From Caenorhabditis remanei (taxonomy: Eukaryota > Nematoda > Chromadorea > Rhabditida > Rhabditidae): a DNA stretch of 64,000 bases. Both the position numbers and the translations under genes were made by a program. A model generated the notes under the pieces. The model searched no databases, was not told the origin of the DNA, and was given only the letters and a program-made list of their open reading frames with translations. Of the stretch, positions 12,645 to 26,915 are shown one piece after another (position 1 is the first letter of the stretch; each line of letters begins with the position of its first letter). The stretch covers positions 17,436,879 to 17,500,878 of the forward strand of contig NC_071329.1 in the NCBI RefSeq assembly GCF_010183535.1, in the 5' to 3' direction.

Positions 12645-13013
12645 TGTCACATGGTACTTTGAACATTCTCTCATTTTGAGGGGCGTTCCCTTTACTCTGT
12701 GTCTCTCTCCCTTTCTCCCGCGCGGGGTTGTCGACACCCGAGGGGGAGTAGTAGCGTAGTGCTAGGTCCCAAGACACACCAACCGTCTTGCGGTCTATAT
12801 TTAATCTTTAATTATCTCTTTTATAGTTTTACATGTTTATTCTCATTAAGCCCCTTAGTATTAGTCTCCCTCTTTAAGTTAACTTTATCTTTCTTATTCT
12901 TTAGTCTCCTCTAATAAATATTTATGTAATCGAGACCGTGTTCGTAAGTGTTGGATTTAAGTAAGTGGAAGGATAAGGTCCAAGTTCACACCATGGACGT
13001 CAACCTTATTAAA
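12645..13013 (+). repeat. 3' LTR (unit 1)
   Basis: 369 bp. It differs from the 5' LTR by two single-base length differences (in a TATTATTT stretch near 12796 and in a T-run near 12857). It is followed by target duplication ATAA at 13014-13017 and then by resumed DUF3557 coding sequence. Confidence 0.9.
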
Positions 13014-14281
13014 ATAATAATAATGGTGGAGAGACCCATGATGTTGATAAATATGGATTCCCGGTAGCTCCTTGGTATTTTCGAACTTATAATGATGATG
13101 ATCTCCAAAAGCGGAAAAAGGAGATTCAGAAAAGAATTAAAACGCTCAAGAAAAAATTGCCTGACTCAGCTGACGTTTTGGAACATGCCGTGAAAAATCT
13201 GAAGCATCTAAACGATATTATATTTCGCCGTGATCTTCAATCGAAAAATCTCGAACCACCGTTTACCCACTATCTCCAACTCTCTATTACTTCAAATAGT
13301 CTGTTTGCAAAAGATCCCATCACTTCTGAAACTAATGGTACAACACGAACGGAACGACTAGTCTACGAACAGCCGTTGGAGAATGCTCAAAAGTATCTGA
13401 TTGACAAGTTATTCGGAGGAAGGTCTCAGATAATTATTGGTCATATGAGCTTTGATTCTGAAGATCATCATTTTCCCATGGGTTCTCTGCTGCGTGTTCA
13501 GAATTTAACCATTGGATCTAGGTCGTTTGTTCGTTATCGAGATAAAGTGGAAAGCGTACTGGACTACAAAGATTACCCATTGGAAACGCTCTCTTTGAGT
13601 GGAGAGGAACTAAATCATCCAATAGTCGAAACTGCTCCGAAGCTACTATTCACCGGACTACCTTCCGACTTTCCTGTAATCCGTCATCGGAACGTCCAGT
13701 TCTCTGGCTATTTTGACATCACAACTTCAGTTCAGCAATTAGTGCAACATATGCTGAGTGTCAAGACAAGCATCGGAGTGTGCTATGCATTCTTTTCTTG
13801 GCTCGATCTTAAGAAAACGGCATTAATTGAACAGATCAAGGAAGCTCATGAAGAACGAGTGAAACTCGTTGTGAATACAAAGTAAGACAGTTCTTGTTTT
13901 GAAACATCCACGTTTTTTATTTTCAGAAACGATACATTCTCAAATTGTGTTGTTCTCCAAATGACAGAAACATCAGATCTATTTGTCTACTGGACAAACG
14001 GGACAATCAAAATTGAAGTGTTGCCATCCGGAAGTCCAGTACCAATTGAGCATGACGAATAATGTCTCCAATGTTCCCAATCATGGTATCTTGCGACACG
14101 CATCCACGTGGCCCCAGGATTTTCAATGTTCTCAAGTCTTCGTTTTATTTCATCTTCTCATCTATTCATCTAAGTGTTTATGATTCAAAACATGCCTCAC
14201 TTTTACTGTAATCAAATGAAAGTTAAATAAACAAATTCTTTATTCCTTATTCTAATCAACATTAAAAGTTAGCGATCGGAG

Positions 14282-15877
14282 TGTCACAGGCCAATTTCTG
14301 ACCTGTCTCTTCTCTCTTTTCCTCGGGTTCTATCTCTCGATTAAGAAGATTTATTATCATCTGCCCCGCGGGAGTGTGAACAACCTCGGGCAGACACACC
14401 CATCTCTCCTTTACATTCGGCATTAGATATACACTCACTGGTGGAAGATGGTGACCACAAGTCACTCTCTTTCCTATACCGGTCAATAAAGATTGCAATC
14501 TACAACGAATGTAACTAAAACAGACTGAAATATAGAATACGGAGCAGGCGCAAGCTCGTATTTTACATGGAAGTCCCACCTCGAGTAGGGTGATAAAGTT
14601 GGCGCCTATTATTCAACTTTATCATCTGCGAACTCTTGGTGCTCGCAGGATTCAAATTACTCCTCACATCAGTGCTAACCGCTACACCCACTGGAACCAC
14701 CCCTATTTGAACCCACCCACCCCATTTCTACTATTCATGCTATAACTTCGATTATATTACTCTAATATTCATCGTCGTCAGTCTCAGTACAATGCAGTTG
14801 CGATGTTCTCGATTTCAATCGATCGCGGATTTTGATTTTGGATTGTTTTGGCTTCAATCAAAGGAAAAGGATTGGCCATTTATGTGAAAAGCTGTCAAGG
14901 AATCTTCAATGCCGGAAAAAAGGAAAGTCAATATAATTATAAATTGTTTTAATACCATTTTGAAAATTTCCCACCCCTAGAGGATACAGAAGTTCCCTAG
15001 AGTGAGTGTAGGTTAATGAGCGGATGAGCACATGCGCGGAAGCGCATGGTTATTAAGTAATTAAGTGTTCAAAAATTTCAACAGCAAAAATGAGTCTGAT
15101 TTGAATAGAACCAATAATTGAGAAGATTGTTCCCCAAATGTTAATTGAATTGTATGACACAGCTTAAAATTTATTATTTTAGAATGTTTGATTTTCTTCT
15201 TGTAGATATTTGCCTCAAAACATTATAGTTATTATTGTTTGTCTCCGCACTTCCTAACGCCGCCAGTTTGACGAAACTTCGGTCACTAGATAAGATTAGG
15301 GCAATAAGACGCTATGAGAATCTGATTTTTGTATTTGAGACCCTGATGACGATTGTTTATTTTTGTGTATTTTATGTTGTTTTATAGTTTGTTTCACTGT
15401 TTTAGGCTCTCTTGAACTGTTTTACCCCAAGTTTCCAACCACTTTAAAAAATTCAAGTTGGTTGACGCTTCGGGACGAAGCAGCTCTCGAGAGGAGGGGA
15501 GAGCCTTAGGGAAACCCTGCGGAAAAGTGGTTTTCTACTTGATCTCTTTCATAGAGTTTCGAGGACGAAACCATCTTTCCAAAGAGGGGAGGATGTCACA
15601 GGCCAATTTCTGACCTGTCTCTTCTCTCTTTTCCTCGGGTTCTATCTCTCGATTAAGAAGATTTATTATCATCTGCCCCGCGGGAGTGTAAACACCTCGG
15701 GCAGACACACCCATCTCTCCTTTACATTCGGCATTAGATATACACTCACTGGTGGAAGATGGTGACCACAAGTCACTCTCTTTCCTATACCGGTCAATAA
15801 AGATTGCAATCTACAACGAATGTAACTAAACAGACTGAAATATAGAATACGGAGCAGGCGCAAGCTCGTATTTTACA
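14282..15877 (+). mobile_element. Small non-autonomous LTR element (unit 1)
   Basis: Two LTRs (14282-14567, 286 bp; 15594-15877, 284 bp) both run TGTCACAGG...TTTTACA. A primer-binding-type TGGAAGTCCCACC follows the first and an AAAGAGGGGAGGA tract precedes the second. Target duplication GGAG is at 14278-14281 and 15878-15881. The ~1 kb interior has no meaningful reading frame, so this is a TRIM/LARD-like element that must borrow enzymes. Its end sequence TGTCACA and its primer site resemble those of the large element, so cross-mobilisation is possible. Confidence 0.88.
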
Positions 15878-16040
15878 GGAGACTAACCGCCTCCTCAATG
15901 AGAATTCAAGCATACTGTTATAGGTTAGATATTTTGCCCATATCTTTCCCATAAGATATAGAAAACATGATTAAGGATCGATCCATGTTTATTGGGTAAG
16001 CGGAGAGAGGTCCAGATGGACCGACCTCTCTCCGGCCAGA

Positions 16041-16458
16041 CAGGGTTGGGAAATTCCGGGCTGGCCCGGCCCGGCCCGTCAGCCCGGCCCGTCAGCCCGG
16101 CCCGGCCCGGCCCGGATTCAAAAAATGTGCTCATTTTTTTTCGAAATTTTTATTAAAAAATGATCAAAATGCTCCAAAATTCTCGTACACTTCAGTTTTT
16201 TATCGATATTCCAAAACATTTTTTGCAAAAAAAACTGAAAATTTTTTCAAAAAATTTCAAATTTCTACAGGAGCCGGGCCGACCGGGCCGAACGGGCCGG
16301 GCCGGGGCGGGCCGGGCCGGGGCGGGCCGGGCCGGGGCGGGCCGGGCCGGGGCGGGCCGGGCCGGGGCGGGCCGGGCCGGGGCGGGCCGGGCCGGGCTGG
16401 GCCGGGCCGAGGAAAATTTCTCAGTCGGCCCGGCCCGGCCCGGAATTTCCCAACCCTG
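16041..16458. mobile_element. GC-rich hAT-like MITE (unit 1)
   Basis: Terminal inverted repeats CAGGGTTGGGAAATTCCGGG and its complement bound a 418-bp element. The 8-bp sequence CGGCCAGA is duplicated at 16033-16040 and 16459-16466. An 8-bp duplication and CAGGG ends fit the hAT superfamily. Each arm is built of GGCCCGGCCC-type repeats. The right arm has six or so 15-bp copies of GGGCCGGGCCGGGGC, and the centre is A/T-rich. The open frame across the repeats (Gly-Arg-Ala repeats) is compositional, not a gene. Confidence 0.88.
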
Positions 16459-16466
16459 CGGCCAGA

Positions 16467-17262
16467 TGTTAAGTCTTACTGATGAAATAGAATAGAATAC
16501 TCGTGGGTGTGGCTTCGCGTGCCTTTTCCTCCCTCGTCCCTCTCACTCATGTGACCACCCGCAAGACGGAAGAGCCACAAGAGTGACGGAGACTCGGGCG
16601 ATAGAATAAGAAAGGGACCAACGACCAGAAGAGGTCGAATGGCCTTTCACATCCTACCCCTTTCAGAAAGCAGCGAGGTCCTCCGAGCTTATATACACAT
16701 ATATACATATATGCGTATATATATAATTAGAGCCCGAGTACATCACAACTTCCCAAAAGATTTGCAAAAATTATGTCGCAACTCGACGCCACAATACCAA
16801 AGAAAGTGTATGCGTAGGGACAGCTATGAACGTTGGCGTTGTTATTAATTTCTTTCTCTTGGGGCTTCATGGGCAGGTTATTGAAACTTTTGAGAGTATG
16901 CGAGAATTATGTGAGGATAAGCAATGAGTTGTGGCGTGAACTAGCATGGCCTAGCCTAGTTAACGTCTAACCCTAAGGTCACACGTGGCAAGAAGATTTG
17001 CCTATATAAGACGTAGAGAACTCTAGTTGTTGATTCTCACCATGTAAATAAATGGTTTATTTACTCCCTTCTCCCGTCACCAAAGGACATAACACAATGT
17101 AATGAAAGAACACAATCAGTGACCACTTGTTGAACAATTTTATCTCGGAAATCTCCTCGATATGGAAGCAGTTGGAAAATGAATTGGAGCGTTAGTCGTT
17201 TCCTGATGAAGCAACTGAGGCTATGGAAGGTAGACGACGAGAATTTCTACTTCGATGTCATC
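16467..17262. other. Non-coding stretch, possible LTR remnant (unit 1)
   Basis: No supported gene. A CTATATAAG box near 17000, an AATAAA near 17045 and an end CATAACA near 17094 resemble LTR parts. A matching start TGTTATAGG exists near 15918, which would make a solo LTR holding the MITE. No target duplication supports this. A TATATACATATATG microsatellite-like stretch lies near 16690. Unit 2 counterpart: 40455-41250. Confidence 0.35.
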
Positions 17263-17373
17263 GATACATTCTCGAGTTGTGTTGTCCTCCAAATGACAGA
17301 ATCATCAGATCAGATCTATTTGTCTACTGGGCAAACGGGGAAATCAAAATTCAAGTGTTGTCATCTATTTCAA
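17263..17373 (+). pseudogene. DUF3557 last-exon fragment (unit 1)
   Basis: GATACATTCTCGAGTTGTGT and the following codons match the start of exon 3 in genes A-D (DTFSSCVVLQMTE). A duplicated CAGAT at about 17308 shifts the frame ahead of the LFVYWTN motif. No other exon of this copy is nearby. It is a relic. Confidence 0.75.
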
Positions 17374-17616
17374 ACAGTAGACATTACATCAATGCGGATA
17401 TTTGGTGCCTAACTTCTCCTAAAGAGTAGTACTCTAACCAATAAAAATTATATACATAATTCACATAAACTCAAAGACTACAATCACCTTATCAAATCAA
17501 GTTTATTTGTTTAACATTTTCATAAGATTAACACAAGTCAACAAATTTGCAAGAAAACAGTGTCAGATTTTAAATTATTCAGAACGAAACACATGAATAA
17601 GTTAGCATTAAACTAA

Positions 17617-18744
17617 CTATTCTGGCAATGAAAACGTCTTCTCGAGAAGATAGTTTGTAATTGACGAATCGAATTTCGGCTCACCATCGGATGATCCCAG
17701 AACGGCACGGATGTCAGCTTTAGATTTGAGGCTCTCGACGCAATGCTTCTGAAAATTCTTGTATTTCTTGTACATCATGCAGAAAATAAAATGACTACCT
17801 TGAGATCGTCTAACTGAAACTTCATTGAGATTGCTAGTTTGTTTCTCAACGAATCTTTTGATTTTCCAATAAGAAATTCTTCACAGAGACGTGTTGCATT
17901 TCTGGCTTCGTACATATCAGCCAACACTAGGACTCCCTCGACGTTACTGTCTGAAAAGAAACCATTGTTGAGTGAATTCCATCATAAACATACTTGTCAA
18001 AGTTGGTTCCAAATAGAGAAGTTCTAGAAAATAATGAAAGTCCTCTGCGTTGACACCAACCAATGTAATTTCAGATTTTTTTGATTCTTGAAACTCTCCG
18101 TAAAACATAGAATTGAAGTAAGAAGATTGAACTGCGAGGATCTGAAAAGAAATTGAAAATTTTGAAAATAGAACACCTAGCTTTCTTCAAAAAACTTACC
18201 ATTTTTGAAACATAGAACTTTTTGTCTTCGACAATCAGAGTCACGTCTGAGAGAATCTTCCTCGACTCATCAAAATGCCGAATCTTTGGGGTCTCAATTC
18301 CAGTGATCTTTTCAATCACAACATGTGCCTGTACAACCAAACGGTCATTCATTGCATATTCTTTTTCCATCGTTTCCCACTGCACGAATTGGCTAAATCC
18401 CCAAGAAGAAAATTGTCTTGAAGTACCATAATTACAATCTTTCCCAGTTTTCTTAAAACTTTTTCCAGTTGCTGATATCAATTCAAAGGTGATTCCAGTG
18501 TTTATCGCCCACTCTCCAAAATCTTTTGGTCTATCACAGAAAACATAAAAACTGAAAAAGCCGCCGGCTCGAACACAACCTATTCTCCTGTAAACACAAC
18601 TTAATTAGTTGAGAAAAAATGCCAAACAACTTACCAAGGAACATTGAAATGGTCGATGGGGCCAAAGAAACGTTCGTTCTCTTTCAATGTGGAGATGTTC
18701 TCCATGACATAAGTGAGTACAAACTCTTTGACAGCAGTCGACAT
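17617..18744 (-). CDS. MATH-BTB (BATH) protein (unit 1)
   Basis: Five exons on the minus strand: 18635-18744, 18200-18587, 17994-18141, 17799-17950 and 17617-17748. Together they give 309 residues with every junction in frame. An acceptor-like CATTTTAG lies 10 bases before the ATG. Residues 1 to about 140 form a MATH domain (NISTLKENERFFGP, FYVFCDRP, WGFSQFV). BTB follows from about residue 150 (SDVTLIVEDKKFYVSK, QSSYFNSMFYGEF, FLELLY, VLVLADMYEA). Family members act as substrate adaptors for CUL-3 ubiquitin ligases, with MATH binding the target. This family is strongly expanded in Caenorhabditis. The substrate is unknown. Confidence 0.88.
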
Positions 18745-19756
18745 TCTATGTCGCCTAAAATGAAAACGTTTGAGATATGCTAGAATACGGCACGGTGATC
18801 TTAAAACAAGCAAAATGAGATGGTGAAAAAAGGGAAGTACCCTCGGAATGAAAATGAATGGAATGTCTTCTAAGATGTAAAGGTAGGATAATGAGACATT
18901 GCGTGCATAAGACTTTGTGTGTTCTCTTAGGATTGAACTGCTCAGAAAGGAAGATAAATACAGAAAAGCGATGGAAGAGGTTGGTTAAATGGAAAGGGGG
19001 GCATACAAAAGATGTGAGAAGAGAATGAATGAAGGGCTACGCAGATTGTGTAGGACAGATGGACGAAATCGATCGCGAGTACCTGGGAAACTCCGCCCAC
19101 AACGAGACAGCGTCATTTGTCGATGACTGACCGCTCGCTCAAAGTTCCGCCCCTGGGAAGGTGAGTGGGCCTCGTTGCGACTATCGTATTTTTCTATCAT
19201 TTTGTGGGTAAAGTACGTCAGAGAGCCGCCGTAATTCAGAATTCCGCAACGAAACCCTCACTTTGTTCCCGAGATGAGTTTTGAGCGGGCGGCAGGACTG
19301 TCAAAAAGGCCGTGGGGCAGTTTTATATCGGAGTTCCCTGCCATAGAACATTTTCGCTTTTTCAAACGGTCTTGTAGAAAACCAGAAGATTAGTCGAAGT
19401 GCAAAAATTTGGTCCGCTGCCTCGGCAGCCTTGTCGAGCGGTCAGCCATCAACGAATACAGAAAGGCAGATAAATAAAAAAAGGATGGAAGAGGTTGGTT
19501 GAATGGCACATTACCAGTGAGGGCATAAACAAAAAGTGAGAACAGAATCAATGAATGACTACGGAGATTATGTAGGACAGATGGTCCAAATCGGCCGCGA
19601 GAATCTGGGAAACTCCGCCCACAACGAGGCAGCTTCGGAGAGATTCTCCTCAGACGTTATTCATTGTCCTCTCGCCCTCCTCGTCACACTACCCATCCCA
19701 ATTCTCTCCTCGTCATCTGTGTCTTGCTCTCACTCTTCTATCATTCATTTCTACTT
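18745..19756. other. Intergenic repeat relatives of the DUF3557 upstream module (unit 1)
   Basis: After about 200 bp of MATH-BTB upstream sequence, two diverged copies of the local repeat seen at 205-1290 follow (cores CTGGGAAACTCCGCCCAC near 19082 and 19604). They include a relative of the fold-back repeat at 19158-19252. No coding sequence is supported. Unit 2 counterpart: 42732-43743. Confidence 0.6.
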
Positions 19757-19969
19757 CGAGAGAAAGTGAAACTCGTTGTGAAAACAAGGTAAGACAGTTC
19801 TTGTTTTGAAACATCCACATTTTTTATTTTCAGAAACGATACATTCTCAAATTGTGTTGTTCTCCAAATAACAGAAACATCTGATCTATTTGTCTACTGG
19901 ACAAACGGGACAATCAAAATTGAAGTGTTGCCATCCGGAAGTCCAGTACCAATTGAGCATGACGAATAA
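19757..19969 (+). pseudogene. Deletion-fused DUF3557 remnant (unit 1)
   Basis: The usual 5' flank (CCATCCCAATTCTCTCCTCG, then TTCATTTCTA) runs straight into GAGAAAGTGAAACTCG, the last codons of exon 2. It continues with the normal second intron and exon 3 to the stop at 19967. Exon 1 and nearly all of exon 2 are missing, so one internal deletion removed them. A start codon is lacking. Confidence 0.8.
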
Positions 19970-21306
19970 TGTCTACAATCATGTTTTATGTAAATATGAT
20001 ACAAAACAATCTTTTTTACTTTTTGTATAATTTCTGCATCATAAAGATAATGTCGTGGTTGGCTGGTTAAATTAAATAAACTTTTTTGTTTACTTCCGTT
20101 GAAACAAACGTTCATTTTTCAACACTGCCACAAGAAATGAACGTGGCCGCCGCAAGGAGCGGGGCAACCCAACCCAAACCAAACTAACCCAAGCTCCCCC
20201 TACAATCTACTTCCTATGTACAGTTATAACGAAAAAGACAATGAGCAAGAGCTGAGAGAAAATGCTTTAGGAGTTTTAGAACAATGAGAAAAATTGAGAG
20301 ATTCGTATAAAATGGAAAAGTTGTGGCACTGAAACTCAAAAAGAAAGTTATCGGTGAGGTCAGTTTTTTTCGCATCCATGTTACGCTTGCACTGCGGAAT
20401 AAGCTCTTCATAACACACTTTCAAGAGGATGTCGATTTTTCGGTTATCAACTTTATATGCGCATAATTCGAAATGTGTGGTCAACGGAATAAAACCTGAA
20501 CCAATGCCGTTGACAGGGAAAACCAGTCTTTAATATTTCAATTCTTGACTTAACCGGGTCATAAAATTTCCAGGTTTGAAAAACATGATGAAGAAAATAA
20601 AGGTAAAGTTTATTTCTTTAACATTATTTTGAGATAAACCAACAAATTTAAAAAAAAAAACTTTCAGATTTTGAATTATACTGATTGTGAATGAAACACA
20701 AGAATGAAATAGCAAAAAGTTTCAAAATGTTTTTTTAGAACTTCAAAGCAAACAAGTAAATGAGACAAACATAACAATATAATGAAGAAAACTTTCGCCA
20801 AACCGGATACAATAAAGTAGTTTAGTTTTGACCAAAACATTCGGAACAGATGACATAAAAATAAGAGTTAGTTTTTGGTGGGAAAAATGCCGGAGATTTT
20901 CGGAAAAATGAAGATGATGAGTTGATTATTGAATGGATTAACCTAAGAATATATTTGAAGAAAGAAAAAAAATCTGAGAACTAGAATCGGTTAGCTGCCC
21001 TGGACAGGGTTCTATGAAAGTTTTGTCGAGAGGACCCGAAAATTAATTCCAAGATGATTAATGAAGCGTTTGATCTGATTGTTTAAAAGCACTGAAGATC
21101 GTATTCTTGAGGATACAATTGTTTAAAAAAGGCTTTTTGGAAATTATTCAATTACCGGTGTCGTGGAAGAAATACAAAGAGAGTTACACGAATTGGGAGA
21201 AGAATTAAAATTCACTCGAAGTGTGGTTTCATTTTGTCGAGCTTGTTCTTGTTAAGTCCCTGAAAATTGAATTATTCAAAGAATTTTAATTATAAGGAGA
21301 GATGAC
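19970..21306. other. Intergenic, no recognised gene (unit 1)
   Basis: A/T-rich sequence downstream of the DUF3557 remnant and of the EGR gene. One 86-codon minus-strand open frame (20224-20484) has protein-like composition (residues such as LCAYKVDN and CYEELIPQC). A stop lies just upstream, and I recognise no family, so I do not call it. A possible extra last exon of the EGR gene lies at about 21229-21258. Unit 2 counterpart: 43957-45293. Confidence 0.45.
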
Positions 21307-23519
<2,213 letters not shown>

Positions 23520-23981
23520 CCTTTATTCTGAAAACGGATAGTGTTATTTCGATTTAAAAAAAACAAAAAATAGGAAAGAGAGAAGTATACATTCAAACGC
23601 ACAATTTAGAGAATTACGAACAAAAGTTTTCGAATTATGGGTGGAGCTCGAAAATTGCTATGGAAGGTACTCCTGACAATTTTAGATTCTTTTTTGGATT
23701 TTTTGAAATGTTGAAATTCTGAAGCCGGAATCGAAACCCAGAAAACAGCATAAACTGGTAAAAGTATAAAAGTAAAGAACTTAAGAAAGGTGGTAACATG
23801 TAAATGTTTTTAGAAAAGTTAGAAGAAAGAAGAAAAATAGGAAACAGCTGGGGGAACGGAAGAAAAAATCAAGGTTCTTGTAGCTTCTATTTGGTGAAAG
23901 AATGATCGAATGAAAACTGTCTCCCTCATGCCCTGGTGAGCGTGGCGAGAAGGAGAGTGGTGAGAGACATTGGGCTAGAGA
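23520..23981. promoter_or_regulatory. Upstream region of EGR gene (unit 1)
   Basis: About 460 bp of purine-rich sequence between the EGR start and the part of the next unit shown at 23982. It is the likely promoter of the minus-strand EGR gene, continuing into the next unit. I see no specific factor site that stands out and no gene. Unit 2 counterpart: 47507-47968. Confidence 0.4.
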
Positions 23982-25591
23982 AGCGGAAAGTTGTGGAAGG
24001 TGTTAAGAGACGTCCTTGGTATTAGGAATAGGGGTGAAATAGTGTTGGCTGTTGAGAGTCATGAGTGAATGTGTCATACAGCGGAGGAGAGAGAGGGTGC
24101 CCTTGGGCCCGTCTCTTCTCCCGCCGGATGACTTGGTTGACAGAAAAGAAAGGAGAGTATTCAGATCTGATAGTGAGTACAGGACCAGCGGATTGTATAG
24201 GACAAGTAAGAAAAAAAAAAGTAAGAAAAGAGTGAATGAAGGACAACGGAGATTATGTTGGACAGATGGACCAAATCGACAGCGAATACCTGGGAAGCTC
24301 CGCCCACAACGAGGCAGCGTCATTCGCCGGTGACTGACCGCTCGCTCTATGTTTCGCCCTGGGAAGAAGTGTGGGTCTCGTTGCGATTACCGTACTTTTC
24401 TATCATTTTGCGGGTAAAAAACGTTAGAGAGCTGCCGTAAATCGCGATTCCGCAACGAACGAGACCCACACCTTGTTAGCGGGCTGATCTTCGAGCGAGC
24501 AGCAAGGCTATGGGGCAATTTTATATCGGAGTTTTTACATCCCAGCCATGGAACATTTCCGTTTTTCAGGCGACCTTGTAGAGGACCAGAAGATTATTCG
24601 AAGAGCAAAAATTTTAGTCCGCGGCCTCGGCCGACCATACAACAGCCTTATCGAGCGAAAGGCAGATGAATAAAGTAAAGGGATGGAAGAGGTTGGTTGA
24701 ATGGCACACACCACCAGTGAGAGCATACACAGTAAGTGAGAAGAGAATCAATAAAGGACTATGGAGATGTAATGTGACAGATAGTCCAAATCGGCCGCAA
24801 GTACCTGGGAAACTCCGCCCAACTTTGAGCGGGCGGCAAAGCTGTCAGTAAAAAAGTGAGGCAATTTTATACCGGAGTTTTCAGCGATCTTGTAGAGGAC
24901 CAGAAGGTTAGTCAAAGAGCAAAAATTTGGTCCGCTGCCTCGGCCGACCATACAACAGCCTGGTCGAGCGGTCAGCCATCAAAGAATACAGAAAGGCAGA
25001 TAAATAAATAAAGGGATGGAAGAGGTTGGTTGAATGGCACATTACCAGTAAGGACATACACAAGAAGTGAGTAGAGAATCAATGAACGACTAAGGAGATT
25101 TGACCAGCGAGTATCTGGGAAACTCCGCCCCAAACGAGGCATCGTCGGAGCGATTCTCCTCAGACGTCATTCATTGTCCTCTCGCCCTCCTCGTCAGTTA
25201 GTCACACTACCCATCCCAATTCTCTCCTCGTCATCTGTGTCTTGCTCTCACTCTTCTATCATTCATTTCTACGTCGATGTCGTCGAAAAGACCTCTCTCC
25301 TATCCCAACTGGCAATGCGTCATCAAGTACATAAATTCAAACACGCACGAGGTGAGTTGCATCCACTATTTTATGTTACATAACACACATACCTACATAT
25401 TCCAGAATCCTGATCTCTCAACATTGTCCCGAACTTCGGCAACTGGAAAAATCGATACCTCTGAAAGTACGCTCATTCGATTTCCGCTGCCAACAGAGGA
25501 TCTTTCTTAACGATAGTGTTTACCGAGTTGGCATAATCACTCAGTATCAGGATGAAAATTATATGATCACTGATGACATTCAGTATTATAA

Positions 25592-25962
25592 TGTCACATG
25601 GTACTTTGAACATTCTCTCATTTTGAGGGGCGTTCCCTTTACTCTGTGTCTCTCTCCCTTTCTCCCGCGCGGGGTTGTCGACACCCGAGGGGGAGTAGTA
25701 GCGTAGTGCTAGGTCCCAAGACACACCAACCGTCTTGCGGTCTATTATTTAATCTTTAATTATCTCTTTTATAGTTTTACATGTTTATTCTCATTAAGCC
25801 CCTTTAGTATTAGTCTCCCTCTTTAAGTTAACTTTATCTTTCTTATTCTTTAGTCTCCTCTAATAAATATTTATGTAATCGAGACCGTGTTCGTAAGTGT
25901 TGGATTTAAGTAAGTGGAAGGATAAGGTCCAAGTTCACACCATGGACGTCAACCTTATTAAA
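25592..25962 (+). repeat. 5' LTR (unit 2)
   Basis: 371 bp, TGTCACATGG to TTATTAAA. It appears identical to the 3' LTR at 36626-36996. Confidence 0.9.
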
Positions 25963-25980
25963 TGGAGGTCCCACACCGAA
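25963..25980 (+). other. tRNA primer-binding site (unit 2)
   Basis: TGGAGGTCCCACACCGAA immediately after the 5' LTR, same as in unit 1. Confidence 0.7.
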
Positions 25981-26915
25981 CTCTAGTATGATCCAGTTTC
26001 ACTGAGAGAGTCATGAGTGCTACGTTTTCCCACTTTCCTTCACTAGAACTCTTCCTTGTAAACGGAAGATAGGTCCTAGCACCATCTACTCAGTTGCACT
26101 GCGAGGTTTTTAGTGTCACCTTGGACGGTCTCATCGTGTTTTGGTTAACCGAATTTCAGAGGTTCGCGCACCAATTTAGGTTGTGAGAAGTTGCTAGCTC
26201 ACGTCCACACTTTAGGACCCCCTGTTATCTCATTTCAACTCATTTAGCAGGGTAATTCCAAGGGTTTGGAGTTCAATTCTGTGCATGTTATCTCCGCGCA
26301 TCATAATCTTTTCTTGGCGACCTAGATCCTATCCCTAATCTCTTATGTATCCCTCTTATCGCAAATCCATTTCAAATTCATCGCGATTTTGATTAAGTTT
26401 TAATAATAATAATAACAAACGACACCGGTGGGGGAACGGAAGTAACGTCTCTCTTTACTCAATTCGTTGGTTTCCAGGCCACGAATACCGGAAAGGCTAT
26501 TTGGACAAGCGGGCTGAGAACCGTCTTTTTGGTCCTAATATATATATTTTTTTCTCCTTAAGGTTGGTTAGCGTGAGTCAAGGCATATTTAGACTCGGCC
26601 AAAGTCTATCAGTGTAAAGGCATCCTGAGATACCGAGAGGGTCCAGGAGAAGCGCATTTAGTGAAAAGCCGTCGTATAATTAGCCAAGAAAGATTTCGAC
26701 TCGTAGCTAAAGTTCTCTGGAAAAGACTAGCTATTACGCAAAATTTATTTTTCGATGCCCCAACAAAATTCAATTTTTAAATTTAGAGTCGAGACATGGA
26801 GTCGTAAACCATGTTTGTCCGTCTGGCCACGGAAAGTCGTGACAGATGCATTCACAGACACTCATCTGGTGCACAAAGTGCCAGGAAGTGAACTGACACA
26901 AGCCAGTACGATAGA

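Larger units (their letters stand above)
1611..13013 (+). mobile_element. Ty3/gypsy-type LTR retrotransposon, unit 1 copy (11.4 kb)
   Basis: LTRs at 1611-1981 and 12645-13013 flank a primer-binding site, a long leader, a gag/glycoprotein/pol frame, an antisense gene and a polypurine tract. The host sequence ATAA is duplicated at 1607-1610 and 13014-13017, a 4-bp target duplication usual for this superfamily. The domain order protease, RT, RNase H, integrase places pol in Ty3/gypsy (Metaviridae). The size and single long frame resemble C. elegans Cer1, but the relationship is inferred. LTRs nearly identical to each other indicate recent insertion. Two single-base losses break the frame in this copy. 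Confidence 0.93.
1296..14062 (+). pseudogene. DUF3557-family gene split by LTR retrotransposon (unit 1)
   Basis: This was a three-exon gene like A-D further right. Exon 1 is 1296-1370 and carries an extra CACG near its end (75 nt instead of 71), which throws exon 2 out of frame. Exon 2 runs 1425-1610, is interrupted by the element at 1611-13013 plus a 4-bp target duplication, and resumes at 13018-13881. Exon 3 is 13927-14062. The downstream part is open and keeps family signatures: DKYGFP, THYLQLSIT, QKYLIDKLFGGRSQI, GVCYAF and LFVYWTN. Removing the insert conceptually restores alignment with the GGT GGA codons of the paralogues. It is dead twice over, by the frameshift and by the insertion. 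Confidence 0.85.

Noticed and set aside
16260..16400. CRISPR-like regular repeat
   Set aside because: The repeats are contiguous 15-bp units without spacers, in a eukaryotic MITE.
16160..16495. Frame encoding Gly-Arg-Ala repeats
   Set aside because: It comes purely from the 15-bp GC repeat inside the MITE.
15917..17094. Solo LTR enclosing the hAT-like MITE
   Set aside because: It has TG...CA-type ends and a TATA-like box, but I find no matching target duplication and no partner LTR. Kept only as a possibility.
20224..20484. 86-codon minus-strand frame with protein-like composition
   Set aside because: A stop lies just upstream, there is no recognisable family and the second unit has a frame change in it.
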